From positions 2,914,001 through 2,978,000 of the forward strand of contig JAJNNQ010000139.1 in NCBI GenBank assembly GCA_027886175.1: 64,000 bases of DNA, in the 5' to 3' direction. Under the pieces are notes generated by a model, which made no database searches, was not told the DNA's origin, and worked only from the letters and a program-made list of their open reading frames with translations. Position numbers and translations under genes: made by a program. This document shows positions 1 through 13,734 of this stretch, piece after piece. The stretch comes from Phylloscopus collybita (Eukaryota; Chordata; Aves; Passeriformes; Phylloscopidae). Numbering within the stretch: the first letter of the stretch is position 1; each line of letters begins with the position of its first letter.

Positions 1-950
1 ATTTACCACCAGATGGAAGATTGTCTGCCCTGGTAGTGGCAAAGGCCTCCTAAAAAACTGACATCAGGAACCTGGGGTGGAGACTTTGGTTTCCCATGGG
101 AAAGGACCACCGTTTGTGTCTAATGCTATGTGCCTGCCACTGGGCTTCTGCCTGATGAAATTCCATACAAATGAGGATATCTCCCAGATGGAATCTACAA
201 CCAGTCGGAAATTAGTCTGCCCTTATAGTGCCAAATGCCTCCTACAAACTGACATCAGGAACGTGGGATGGAGACTTTGTTTCCAATGGAAAAGGGGTAC
301 CGTTCCTGTCTAATGCTGTCTGCCTGCCACTGGGTTACGCCTGCTGAAATTCCTCACAAATGAGGCTATCTCCCAGATGGAATCTACCACCAGTTCGAAG
401 TTTGTTTGCCCTTGTAGTGCCAAAGGCCTCCTAAAAACTGACATCAGGAACGTGGGGTGGAGACTTCGATTTCCCATGAAAAAGGTCCACCGTTCGTGTC
501 CTATGCTGTCTGCCTGCCACTGATCTTCTGCCTGCTGAAATTCCATACAAATGAGGATATCTCCTCAATGCAATCAACCACCAGACGGAACTTTGTCTGC
601 CCTTGTAGTGCCAAAGGCCTCCTACATACTGACATCAGGAACCTGGAGTGGAGACTTTGGTTTCCCATGGAAATGGGACAGCGTTCGTGTCTAATGATGT
701 TTGCCTGCCACTAGGATTCTGCCTATTAAAATTAAAATAAAATTCCATACCATTGAAGATGTCTCTTACGTGCAATCTAACACCAAATGGAAGTTTGTCT
801 GCCCCTGTAGAGCAAAAGGCTTCCTACAAATTGACATCAAGAAGCTGGGGCAGAGACTTTGATTTCCCATGGCAAAGGGCCACGGTTCCTGTCTAAGGCT
901 GTCTGCCTGCCACTGGGCTTATGGCTACTAAAATTACATACAAATGAGGA
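1..950 (+). repeat. Segmental copy of 13,435-14,384
   Basis: This block matches the region starting at 13,435 with a constant offset of 13,434 bp, and the match begins at or before the window edge. It ends between about 930 and 975. To the right, the sequence instead follows the copy at about 15,753 onward, so a recombination or conversion joint lies inside the shared CAATATGCCACCAG segment. Because of the 976-bp tandem duplication at 13.7-15.7 kb, part of this block also matches 14.7-15.3 kb. Confidence 0.85.
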
Positions 951-3000
951 TATCTCCCAGATGCAATATGCCACCAGATGGAAGTTTGTCTGCTCTAGCA
1001 GTGCCAAAGGCCTCCTTCAAACTGACATTCGGAACCTGGCCTGGAGACATTGGTTTCCTACGGAAAAGGTCCACCGTTCATTTTTAATGCGGTCGGTCTG
1101 CAACTTGGATTCTGAGTACTATAATTCCACTAAAATTCTATACAAATGAGGATATCTCCCAGGTGCAATCTACCACCAGATGTTAGTTTGTCTGCTCTTG
1201 CAGTGCCAAAGGCCTCCTTTATACTGACATTCGGAACCTGGCCTGGAGACTTTGGTTTCCTATGGAAAAGGCCCACCGTTCGTGTTTAATTCTCTCTGTC
1301 TGCAACTGGGCTTCTGAGTACTAAAATACCACTAAAATTCCATACAAATAAGGACATCTACGAGGTGCGATCCACCACTAGATGGAAGTTTGTCTGCCCT
1401 TGTAGTGCCAAAGGCCTACTACAAACTGACATCAGGAGCCTGGGTTGGAGACTTTGTTTTCCCATGGAAAAGGGCCACCGTTCGTGTCTAATGCTGTCTG
1501 CCTGCCACTGGGCTTCTATCTGCTGAAATTCCATACAAATGAGGATATCTTCCCGATGCAATCAACCACCAGACGGAAGTTTTTCTGCCCTTGTACTGTC
1601 AATGGCCTACTAAAACCTGACATCGGGAACGTGGTGTGGAGACTTTGGCTTCCCTAGGAAAAGGACCACCGTTCCTGTCTAATGCTGTCTGCCTGGCACT
1701 GTGGTTATGACTGCTGAAGGTCCATACAAATGAGGATATCTCCCAGGAGCAATCTACCACCAGGTGGAAGTTTGTCTGCCCTTGTAGTGCCAAAGGCCTC
1801 CTAGTAACGGACATCAAGAATGTGGGGTGGAGACTTTGGTTTCCCTATAAAAATGGGCCACCGTTCGTGTCTAATGCTGTCTGCCTGCCACTGGGGATCT
1901 TCGTAATAAAATTCCAATAAAATTCCATAGAAATGAGGATAACTCCCAGGTGCAATCTACCACCAGATGGAAGTTTTTCTGCCTGTATGTTGGAAAAGGC
2001 CTCCTACAAAGTGACATCAGCAATGAGCGCGGAGATTTGGGTTTCCCATGGAAATGGGCCACCTTTCGTGTCTAATGGTGTCTGCCTGCCACTGGGATTA
2101 TGCCTTGTAAAATCCCATACAAATGAGGATATCTCCCAGATAGAGTCTACCACCAGATGAAAGTTTGTCGGCCCTTGTAATGCCAATGGCCTCCTACACA
2201 CTGACATCAGGATTCTTGAGAGGACGCTTTGGTTTCCCATGGAAAAGGGGCACCTTGGTGTTTAATGCTGTCTCCTTGCCACTGGGCTTATGACTACTGA
2301 AATTACATACAAATGAGGATATCTCCCTAAACAAAATTTCCCACCAGATGGAAGTTTGTCTGCCCTTTTAATGCCAAAGGCCTACTAAAAACTGACATCA
2401 GGAGCCTGGGTTGGAGACTTTGTTTTCCCTTGGAAAAGGGCCACCGTTCCTCTCTAATGCTGTCTACCAGCCAATGGGCTTCTACCTGATGAAATTCCAT
2501 ACAAATGAGGATATCTCAACGATGGAATCAACCACCAGACGGAAGTTTGTCTGCCCTTGTAGTGACAATAGCCTCCTAGAAACGGACATCAGGAACGTGG
2601 GGTGGAGATTTTGGTTTCCCATCAAATGGGCCATTATTCATGTCTAATGCTGTCTGTCTGCCACTGGGTTTCTTCCTACTAAAATTCCACTAAATCTCCT
2701 TAAAAATGAGGATATCTCCCAGGTGCAATCTACAACCAGATGGAAGTTTCTCTGCCCTTATATTGGAAAACGTCTCCTACAAAGTGACATCAGCAACATG
2801 GGGTGGAGATTTTGGTTTCCCATGGAAAAGGGCCACTGTTCGTGTCTAATGCTGTCTGCCTGCCACTGGAGTAATGCCTACTTAAATTCCTCACAAATGA
2901 GGACTTCTCCCAGATGGAATCTACCACCAGTTGGAAGTTTGTCTGCCCTCGTAGTGCCAAAGGCCTCCTAAAAACTGACATCAAGAACGTGGGGTGAAGA
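950..3000 (+). repeat. Segmental copy of about 15,753-17,803 and 21,207-23,257
   Basis: About 2 kb aligns at a constant offset of 14,803 bp to the second copy and about 20,257 bp to the third. Diagnostic features include the monomer with GGTCGGTCTGCAACTTGG near 1,090 and the two monomers with ATTGGAAAA instead of AGTGCCAAA near 1,990 and 2,763. One monomer (2,108-2,210) agrees with the third copy but not the second, where a conversion-like patch is present at 16,911-17,010. Confidence 0.85.
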
Positions 3001-3034
3001 CTTTGCTTTCCCAAGGGAATGGGCCACCGTTTGT

Positions 3035-4093
3035 GTCTAATGCTGTCTGCCTGCCACTGTGCTTCTTCCTACTAAAATTCCACTAAAACTCCATAGAAAT
3101 GAGGATATCTCCCAGGTGCAATCTACAACCAGATGGAAGTTTCTCTGCCCTTATATTGGAAAACGCCTCCTACAAAGTGACATCAGCAACATGGGGTGGA
3201 GATTTTGGTTTCCCATGGAAAAGGGCCACTGTTCGTGTCTAATGCTGTCTGCCTGCCACTGGAGTTATGCCTACTGAAATTCCTCACAAATGAGGATATT
3301 TCCCAGATGGAATCTCCCACCAGTTGGAAGTTTGTTTGCCCTTCTAGTGCCAAAGGCCTCCTAAAAACTGACATCAGGAACCTGGGGTGGAGACTTTGGT
3401 TTCTCATGGAAATGGGCCACCGTTCGTGTCTAATAATGTCTGCCTGCCATTGGGCTTCTACCTACGAAAATTCCACTGAAATTCCATACAAATGAAGACA
3501 TCTCCCGGGTGCAGTCTACCGCCAGATATAAGTTTTTCTGCCCTTGTATTTCCAAAGGCCTTCTATAAACTGACATGAGGAGCCTGGAGTGAAGACTTTG
3601 GTTTCCCATGGATATGGGCCAGCGTTCGTGTGTAAAGCAGTCTGCCTGCCGCTGGATTTCTGCCTACTTTAATACCACTGAAATTCCATAAAAATGAGGA
3701 TATCTCCCAGGTGCAATCTACCACCAGATGGAAGTTTTCCTGCCCTTGTAGTTCCAAAGGCCTCTTACAAACTAATATCAGGAACGTGGGGTAGAGACTT
3801 CGGTTTCCCATGGAAAAGGACCATTGTTTGTGTCTAATGCTGTCTGCCTGCCACTGGGGTTATGCCTGCTGAAATTCCTCACAAATGAGGATATCTCCCG
3901 CATGGAATCTACCACCAGTTGGAAGTTTATCTGCCCTTGTAGTGCCAAAGGCCTCCTAAAAACTGACATCAGGAACGTGAGATGGAGACTTTGGTTTCCC
4001 AAGGAAATGGACCACAGTTCGTGTCTAATGCTGTCTGCGAGACACTGGGCTTATGCCGACTAAAATTCCACTAAAATTCTATACAAATGAGGA
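3035..4093 (+). repeat. Segmental copy of the array end that borders the 499-bp repeat
   Basis: This block aligns to 24,840-25,898 with a constant offset of 21,805 bp. That is exactly the satellite that abuts the 499-bp array, and its inverted form is at 30,251-31,309. Here the satellite simply continues with GAGGATGTCTCCCAG at 4,090 and there is no 499-bp repeat. This copy therefore shows the uninterrupted state of the junction monomer. Confidence 0.8.
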
Positions 4094-6149
4094 TGTCTCC
4101 CAGGTGCAATCTACCACCAGATGGAAGTTTGTCTGCCCCTGTAGAGCCAAAGGCTTCCTACAAATTGACATCAAGAACCTGAGGCGGAGACTTTGGTTTC
4201 CCATGGAAAAAGGGCCACCGTTCGCGTCTAATACTGTCTGCCTGCCACTGGGCTTATGGCTATTAAAATTACATACAAATGAGGATATCTCCTAGATGCA
4301 ATATGCCACCAATTGGAACTTTGTCTCCTCCTGTAGTGCCAGAGGCCTCCTAGAAAATGACATGAGGAACCTGGGGTGGAGACTTTGGTTTCCCATGGAA
4401 ATGAGCCACAATTCATGTCTAATTCTGTCTACCTGCAGCTGGGATTCTGTCTACTAATATTCCACTAAAATTCCATAAAAATGAGTATATCTCCCAGGTG
4501 CAATCTAACACCAGATGGAAGATTCTCTGCCCTTGTGTTTCCAAAGGCCTCCTACAAACTGCCATCAGGAACCTGGGGTGGAGACTTTGCTTTCCCATGG
4601 AAAAGGACCACCGTTCCTGTCTAATGCTGTCTGCCTGGCACTGTGGTGATGACTGCTGAAGTTCCATACAAATGAGGATATCTCCCAGGTGTAATCTACC
4701 ACTGGGTGGAAGTTTTTCTGCCCCCGTAGTGCCAAAGGCCACCTAAAAACTGACACCCGAACGGGGGGTGGAGACTTTTGTTTCCCAAAGAAATGCCCAC
4801 CGTTCGTGTCTAATGCTGTCTGGCAGACACTGGCCTTATGCCTACTAAAATTCCACTAAAATTCTATAGAAATGAGGTTATCTCCCAGGTGCAATCTACC
4901 ACCAGATGGAAGTTTGCCTGCCCTTGTATTTCCAAAGGCCTCCTACAAACTGACATCAGGAACGTGAGGTGGAGACTTTGGTTTCCCATGGAAAAAGTCC
5001 ATTGTTCGTGTCTAATGCTGTCTGCCTGCCACTGGGCTTCTGCCTGCTGAAATTCCATACAAATGAGGGTATCTCCTCGATTCAATCAAACACAAGACGA
5101 AACTTTGTCTGCCCTTGTAGTGCCAAAGGCCTCCTACAAACTGACACCCGGAACCCGGAGTGGAGGCTTTGGTTTCCCATAGAAATGGGCCATTGTTCGT
5201 GTCTAATGCTTTCTGCCTGCCACTGGGTTTCTTCCTACTAAAATTCCACTAAAATTCCATAGAAATGAGGATATCTCCCAGGTGCAATCTACAACCAGAT
5301 GGAAGTTTTTCTGCCCTTATATTGGAAAACGCCTCCTACAATGAGACATCAGCAACGTGGGGTGGAGATTTTGGTTTCCCATGGAAATGGGCCACTGTTC
5401 GTGTCCAATGCTGTCTGCGTGCCACTTGGCTTCTGCCTTCTGAAATCCCATACAAATGAGCATATCTCGCCGATGCAATGAACCACCAGATGGAAGTTTG
5501 TCTGCCCTTTTAATGCCAAAGGCCTCCTACAAACTGACATGAGGAGCCTGGGTTGGAGACTTTTGTTTCCCATGGATATTGGCCAGCGTTCGTGTGTAAT
5601 GCTGTCTGCCTGCCGCTGGACTTCTGCCTACTAAAATACCACTAAAATTCCATACAAATGGCGATATCTCCCAGGTCCAATCTACCACCAGATGGAAATT
5701 TTTCTCCCCTTGTAGTTCCATTCGCCTCTTAATGACTGACATCAGGAACGTGGGATGGAGACTTTGGTTTCCCATGGAAAAGGGCACCGTTCGTGTCTAA
5801 TGCTATCTGCCTGCCACTGGGGTTATGCCTTCTGAAATTCCTCACAAAGGAGGATATCTCCCAGGTGCAATCTACCACCAGATGGAAGTTTGTCTGCCCT
5901 TGTAGTTCCAAAGCCCTCCTACAAACTGACATCAGGAACGTGAGGTGGAGACTTTGGTTTCCCATGGAAAAGGTCCATTGTTCGTGTCTAATGCTGTCTG
6001 CCTGCCACTGGGCTTATGCCTACTAAAATTCCACTAAAATTCTATAGAAATGAGGATATCTCCCAGGTGCAATCTACCACCAGATAGAAGTTTGTCTGCC
6101 CTTGTAATTCCAAAGGCCTCCTACAAATTGTCATCAGGAACCTGGGGCG

Positions 6150-7317
6150 GAGACTTTGGTTTCCCATGGAAAAGGGCCACCGTTCGTGTCTAATGATGTC
6201 TGCCTGCCACTGGGCTTATGGGTACTAAAATTACATACAAATGAGGATATCTCCCAGATGCAATATGCCACCAATTGGAAGTTTGTCCCCTCTTGTAGTG
6301 CCAGAGGCCTCCTAGAAAATGACATCAGGATCATGGGTTGGAGACTTTGGTTTCCTATGGAAATGGGCCACTATTCATGTCTAATTCTGTCTACATGCTG
6401 CTGGGATTCTGCCTACTAAAATTCCACTAAAATTCCATAAAAATGAGTATATCTCCCAGCTACAACCTAACACCAGATGGAAGTTTCTCTGCCCTTGTAT
6501 TTCCAAAGGCCTCCTACAAACTGACATCAGGAACCTAGGGTGGAGACTTTGGTTTCCCATGGAAAAGGTCCATTGTTCGTGTCTAATGCTGTCTGCCTGC
6601 CACTGGGCTTCTGCCTGCTGAAATTCCATACAAATGAGGATATCTCCTCGATGCAATCAACCACCAGATGGAACTTTGTCTGCCCTTGTAGTGCCAAAGG
6701 CCTCCTACAAACTCACATCAGGAACCTGGAGTGGAGACTTTGGTTTCCCATGGAAAAGGGCCACCGTTCGTGTCTAATGCTGTCTGCCTGGCACTGGGCT
6801 TATGGGTACTAAAATTACATACAAATGAGGATATCTCCCAGATGCAATATGCCACCAATTGGAAGTTTGTCCCCTCTTGTAGTGCCAGAGGCCTCCTAGA
6901 AAATGACATCAGGATCATGGGTTGGAGACTTTGGTTTCCTATGGAAATGGGCCACTATTCATGTCTAATTCTGTCTACATGCTGCGGGAATTCTGCCTAC
7001 TAAAATTCCACTAAAATTCCATAAAAATGAGTATATCTCCCAGCTACAACCTAACACCAGATGGAAGTTTCTCTGCCCTTGTATTTCCAAAGGCCTCCTA
7101 CAAACTGACATCAGGAACCTAGGGTGGAGACTTTGGTTTCCCATGGAAAAGGTCCATTGTTCGTGTCTAATGCTGTCTGCGTGCCACTGGGCTTCTGCCT
7201 GCTGAAATTCCATACAAATGAGGATATCTCCTCGATGCAATCAACCACCAGATGGAACTTTGTCTGCTCTTGTAGTGCCAAAGGCCTCCTACACACTCAC
7301 ATCAGGAACCTGGAGTG
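6150..7317 (+). repeat. Tandem duplication, 584-bp unit (3 monomers)
   Basis: Two consecutive three-monomer blocks (about 6,150-6,733 and 6,734-7,317) match at a constant offset of 584 bp, including the unusual GGATCATGGGTTGGAG and CTACATGCTGC variants in both. The size equals two 191-bp monomers plus one long monomer. It is a young local amplification, since private variants are shared with few differences. Confidence 0.85.
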
Positions 7318-7504
7318 GAGACTTTGGTTTCCCATGGAAATGGGCCAGCGTTCGTGTCTAATGACTTGCGTCTGTCACTAGGCTTCTGCCTATTAAAATC
7401 CCACTAAAATTCCATACAAATGAGGATGTCTCCCAGGTGCAATCTACCACCAGATGGAAGTTTGTCTGCCTCTGTAGTGCCAAATGCCTCCTAAAAACTG
7501 ACGT

Positions 7505-8690
7505 CAGGAACGTGGGGTGGAGACTTTGGTTTCCCATGGAAATGGGGCACCGTTCGTGTCTAATGCTGTCTGCCTGTCACTGGTGTTATGCCTGCTGAAA
7601 TACCTCACAAATGAGGATATCTCCCAGATGCAATATGCCAGCAGTTGGAAGTTTGTCTCCACTTGTAGTGCCAGAGGCCTCCTAAAAACTGACATCAGGA
7701 ACGTGGGGTGGAGACTTTGTTTTTCCATGGAAAGAGGCCACCGTTCGTGTCTAATGCTGTCTGCCTGCCAGTGGGCATATGCCTACCAAAGTTCCATACA
7801 TATGAGGATATCTCCCAAATGCAATTTCCCACCAGATGAAAGTTTGTCTGCCCTTTTAATGCCAAAGGCCTCCTACAAACTGACATGAGGAGCCTGGGTT
7901 GGAGACTTTGGTTTCCCATGGATATTGGCCAGCGTTCGTGTGTAATGCTGTCTGCCTGCCGCTGGACTTCTGCCTACTAAAATTCCACTAAAATTCTATA
8001 CAAATGAGGATATCTCCCAGGTGCAATCTACCACCAGTTTGAAGTTTGCCTGCCCTTGTAGTTCCAAAGGCCTCCTACAAACTGACATCAGGAACGTGAG
8101 CTGGAGACTTTGGTTTCCCATGGAAAAGGTCCATTGTTCGTGTCTAATGCTGTCTGCCTGCCACTGGGCTTCTGCCTGCTGAAATTCCATACAAATGAGG
8201 ATATCTCCTCGATGCAATCAACCACCAGACGGAACTTTGTCTGCCCTTCTAGTGCCAAACGCCTCCTTCAAACTGACATCAGGATCCTGGATTGGAAACT
8301 TTGGTTTCCCATGGAAATGGGTCAGCGTTCGTGTCTAATGATGTGTGCCTGCCACTAGGCTTCTGCCTATTAAAATTCCACTAAAATTCCATACAAATGA
8401 GGATGTCTCCCATGTGCAATCTACCACCAGATGGAAGTTTGTCTGCCCCTGTAGAGCCAAAGGCTTCCTACAAATTGACATCAGGAACCTGGGGCGGAGA
8501 CTTTGGTTTCCCATTGAAAAGGACCACCGTTCCTGTCTAATGCTGTCTGCCTGGCACTGTGGTTATGACTGCTGAAGTTCCATACAAATGAGGATATCTC
8601 CCAGATGCAATCTACCACCAGGTGGACGTTTGTTTGCCCTCCTTGTGCCAAAGGCCTCGTAAAAACTGACATCAGGAACGTGGGGTGGAG
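7505..8690 (+). repeat. Segmental block copied at 19.3 kb (direct) and 38.7 kb (inverted)
   Basis: Positions 7,681-8,690 match 19,317-20,326 in direct orientation (offset 11,636). Positions 7,517-8,217 match 38,659-39,359 in inverted orientation, with paired coordinates summing to 46,876. The shared variants include the GTTTTTCCATGGAAAGAGGCC monomer and the monomer with GGATATTGGCCAGCG. The inverted copy uses a different symmetry axis from the central palindrome, so the two arms have been rearranged since they formed. Confidence 0.85.
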
Positions 8691-9321
8691 ACTTTGGTTT
8701 CCCAAGGTAATGGGCCACCGTTTGCGGCTAATGCTGCCTGCCAGCCACTGGGCTTATGCCTACTAAAATTCCACTAAAATTCTACACAAATGAGGATATC
8801 ACCCGGGTGCAATCTATAACCAGATGGAAGTTTGTCTGCCCTTGTAGTTCCAAACGCCTCCTAAAAACTGAAATCAGGAACGTGGGTTGGAGACTTTCTT
8901 CTCCCATGGAAATGGGCCACCGTTTGTGTCTAATGCTATGTGCCTGCCACTGGGCTTCTTCCTACTAAAATTCCACTAAAATTCCATAGAAATGAGGATA
9001 TCTCCCAGGTGCAATCTACCACCAGATGGAAGTTTCTCTGCCCTTATATTGGAAAACGCCTCCTACAAAGTGACATCAGCAACGTGGGGTGGAGGTTTTG
9101 GTTTCCCATGGAAAAGGTCCATTGTTCGTGTCTAATGCTGTCTGCCTGTCACTGGGGTTATGCCTGCTGAAATTCCTCACAAATGAAGATATCTCCCAGA
9201 TGCAATATGCCAGCAGTTGGAAGTTTGTCTCCACTTGTAGTGCCAGAGGCCTCCTAAAAACCGACATCAGGAACGTGGGTTGGAGACTTTGTTTTTCCAT
9301 GGAAAGAGGCCACCGTTCGTG

Positions 9322-9325
9322 TCTA
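9322..9325 (+). other. Intra-monomer deletion joint with 4-bp microhomology
   Basis: The monomer jumps from CACCGTTCGTGTCTA directly to CCACCAGTTGAAAG. About 110 bp that normally lie between GTGTCTAATG and the CAATCTACCACCAG segment are missing. The tetranucleotide TCTA is present at both normal breakpoints, so this looks like a microhomology-mediated deletion or replication slip. Confidence 0.75.
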
Positions 9326-12300
9326 CCACCAGTTGAAAGTTTGTCTGCCCTTGTAATGCCAACGGCCTCCTACAAATTGACATCAGGAATCTAGAAAGGA
9401 CGCTTTGGTTTCCCATGGAAAAGGGCCACCCTTGGTGTTTAATGCTGTCTGCCTGCCAGTGGGCATATGCCTACTAAAATTCCCTAAAAATGAGGATATC
9501 TCCCAAATGCAATTTCCCACCAGATGGAAGTTTGTCTGCCCTTTTAATGCCAAAGTCCTCCGACAACCTGACATCAGGAATGTGGGATGGAGACTTTGGT
9601 TTCCCTGGGAAACGGGCCACTGTTCCTGTCTAATTCTCTCTGCCTTCCGCTGGGATTCTGCCTACTAACATTCCACTAAAATTCCATAGAAATGAGGATA
9701 TCTCCCAGGTGCAATCTACAACCAGATGGAAGTTTCTCTGCCCTTATATTGGAAAACGCCTCCTACAAAGTGACATTTGCAACATGGGGTGGAGATTTTG
9801 GTTTCCCATGGAAAAGGGCCACTCTTTGTGTCTAATGCTGTCTACCTGTCACTGGGGTTATGCCTGTTGAAATTCCTCACAAATGAGGATATCTCCCCGA
9901 TGCAATCAACCACCAGATGGAAGTGTGTCTGCCCTTGTAGTGCCAAAAGCCTCCTTCAAACTGACATCAGGAACATAGTATGGATAATTTGTTTTTCCAT
10001 GGAAAAGGGCCACCGTTCCTGTCTAATGCTGTCTGCCTGGCACTGTGGTTATGACTGCTGAAGTTCCTCACAAATGAGGATATCTCCCACACGGAATCTA
10101 CCACCAGTTGGAAGTTTGTCTGCCCTTGTAGTGCCAAAGGCGTCCTAAAAACTGACATCAGGAACAAGGAGTGGAGACATTGTTTTCCCATGGAAATGGA
10201 CCACCGTTCGTGTCTAATGCTGTCTGCCTGCCACTGGGGTTATGCCTACTAAAATTCCACTAAAATTCTATTCAAATGAGGATATTTCCCAGGTGCAATC
10301 TACCACCAGATGGAAGTTTGTCTGCCCTGGTTGGTCCTAAGGCCTCCTACAAACTGACATCAGGATCGTGAGATGGAGACTTTGGTTTCCCATGGAAAAG
10401 GTCCATTGTTCGTGTCTAATGCTGTCTGCCTGCCAATGGGTTATTGCCTGCTGAAATTCCATACAAATGAGGATATCTCCTCGATGCAATCAACCACCAG
10501 ACGGAACTTTGTCGGCCCTTGTAGTGCCAAAGGCCTCCTACAAACTGACACCAGGAACCTGGAGTGGAAACTTTGGTTTCCATGGAAAAGGGCCACCGTT
10601 CTTCTCTGATGTTGTCTGTTGGCCACTCGGCTTCTGCATACTAAAATTCCAATAAAATTCCATACAAATAAGGATATCTCCATGATGGAATATACAACGA
10701 GATGGAATTTTGTAGACCTTGTAGTCCAAAGGCCTCCTGCAAACTGACATCAGGAACGTGGGGTGGAGACTTTGGTTTTCCAAGGAAAAGGTCCACCGTT
10801 CCTGTCTAATGCTGTCTGCCTGTCACATGGCTTATGGCTGCAAAAATTGCATACAAATGAGGATATCTCCCAGATGCAATCTACCACCAGTTGGAAGTTT
10901 TTCTAGCCTTGTAGTGCCAAAGGCCTCCTACCAACTGACATCAGGAGACTGGGGTAGAGACCTTCGTGTCCCATGAAAAAGAGGCACCGTTTGTGTTTTA
11001 TACTCTCTGCCGATCATTTGGATTCTGCCTACTAAAATTCCACTAAAATTCCATGCAAATGAGGATATCTATCACATGCAATCTACCACCAGTTGGAAGT
11101 TTGTCTACCCTTATAGTGCCAAAAGCCTCGTATAAATTATCATCAGGAATGTGGGGTGGAGACTTTGGTTTCCCATGAAAAAGCCACCGTTCGTGTCTAA
11201 TGCTGTCTGCCTGGCACTGGGCTTCTTCCTACTAAAATTTCACTAAAATTCCATACAAATGAGGATATCTCCCTGGTTCAATCTACCACCAGATGAAAGT
11301 TCCTCTGCCTTTGTAGTGCCAAAAGCCTCGTATAAATTGACATCTTAAACCTAGGGTGGACACATAGGTTCCCATGGAAAAGGGTCACCGTTCGTGTCTA
11401 ATGCTGTCTGCCTGCAACTGGGCATATGCCTGCTGAAATTCCATACAACAGAGGATATCTCCAGGTGGAATCTATCAGCAGATGGAATTTTGTCTGCCCT
11501 TGTAGTGCCAAAGGCCTCCTACAAACTGACATCAGGCATGTGACATGGAGACTTTGGTTTCCCAAGGAAATGGACCACCGTTCGTGTCTAATGCTGTCTG
11601 CCAGACACTGGGCTTATGCCTACTAAAATTCCACTAAAATTCTATACAAATGAGGATATCTCCCAGGTGCAATCTACCACCAGTTTGAAGTTTGCCTGCC
11701 CTTGTAGTTCCAAAGGCCTCCTACAAACTGACATCAGGAACGTGAGGTGGAGACTTTGGTTTCCCATGGAAAAGGTCCATTGTTCGTGTCTAATGCTGTC
11801 TGCCTGCCACTGGGCTTCTGCCTGCTGAAATTCCATACAAATGAGGGTATCTCCTCGATTCAATCAACCACAAGACGGAACTTTGTCTGCCCTTGTAGTG
11901 CCAAAGGCCTCCTACAAACTGACATCAGGAACCTGGAGTTGAAACTTTGCGTTCCCTTGGAAATGGGCCAGCGTTCGTGTCTAATGATGTGTGCCTGCAA
12001 CTAGGCTTCTGCCTATTAAAATTCCACTAAAATACCATACAAATGAGGATGTCTCCCAGGTGCAATCTAAACCAGATGGATGTTTCTCTGCCCTTGTAGT
12101 GCCAAAGGCCTCCTAAAAACTGACAGCAGGAAAGTGGGGTGAAGACTTTCTTTTCGCATGGAAATGGGCCACCGTTTGTGTCTAATCCTATGTGCCTGCC
12201 ACTGGGCTTCTTCCTACTAAAATTCCACTAATATTCCATGGAAATGAGGATATCTCATAGGTGCAATCTACCACCAGATGGAAGGTTTTCTGCCCTTGTA

Positions 12301-13734
12301 GTTCCAAACACCTCTTACAAATAGACATCAGGAACGTGGGGTGGAGACTTTGGTTTCCCATGGAAAAGGGCCACCGTTTGTTTCTAATGCTGTCTGCCTG
12401 GCTTTGAGATTAGGAGTGCTGAAGTTCCATACAAATGAGGATATCTCCCAGGTGCAATCTACCACCAGGTGGAAGTTTGTCTGCCCTTGTATTGCCAACG
12501 GCTTCCTAGAAACGGACATCAGGAACGTGGGGTGGAGACTTTGGTTTCCCATGGAAATGGGCCACCGTTCGTGTCTAATGCTGTCTGCCTGCCGCTTGGT
12601 TTCTTCCTATCAATATTCCACTAAAATTCCATTGAAATAAGGATATATCCCAGGTGCAATCTACAACCAGATGGAAGATTCTCTGCCCTTGTTGTACCAA
12701 AGCCCTCCTAAAAATCTGACATCAGGAACCATGGGTGGAGACTTTGATTTCCCATGGAAAAGGACCAGCGTTCATGTCTAATGCTGTCTGCCTGCCAATG
12801 AGCTTCTGCCTGCTGAAATTCCAAAAAAAATTTGGAAATCTCTCCGATGTAATCAACCACCTGACGGAAGTTTGTCTGCCCCTGTAGAGCCAAAGGCCTC
12901 CTACAAATTGACATGAGGAGCCTGGAGTGGAGACTTTGGTTTCCCATGGAAAAGGGCCAGCGTTCGTGTCTAATGCTGTCTGCCCGCCACTGGGTTGTGG
13001 CTACAGAAATTACATACAAATGAGGATATCTCCCAGATTCAATATGCCACCAGTTGGAAGTTTGTCTGTTCTTGTAGTGCAAAAGGCCTCCTAAAAACAG
13101 ACATCACGAACCTGGCCTGGAGACTTTGGTTTCCCCTGGAAAAGGGCCACTATTCATGTCTAATTCTGTCTGCCTGCCACTGGGATTCTGCGTACTAAAA
13201 TTCCTCTAAAATTCTATACAAATGAGAATATCTCGCAGGTGCAATCTACGCCCGGTTTGAAGTTTCTCTGCCCTTGTATTGCCAAAGGTCTCCAATAAAA
13301 TGACATCTGAAACGTAGGATGGATAATTTGGTTTCCCATGAAAAAGAGCCACTGTTCATGCCTAATGCTGTGTGCCTGCCACTGGGCGTATGCCTCCTAA
13401 AATTTCATACAAGTGAGGATATCTCCCAGATGCAATTTACCACCAGATGGAAGATTGTCTGCCCTTGTAGTGGCAAAGGCCTCCTAAAAAACTGACATCA
13501 GGAACCAGGGGTGGAGACTTTGGTTTCCCATGGGAAAGGACCACCGTTTGTGTCTAATGCTATGTGACTGCCACTGGGCTTATGCCTAGTGAAATTCCAT
13601 ACAAATGAGGATATCTCCCAGATGGAATCTACAACCAGTCGGAAATTAGTCTGCCCTTATAGTGCCAAATGCCTCCTACAAACTGACATCAGGAACGTGG
13701 GATGGAGACTTTGTTTCCAATGGAAAAGGGGTAC

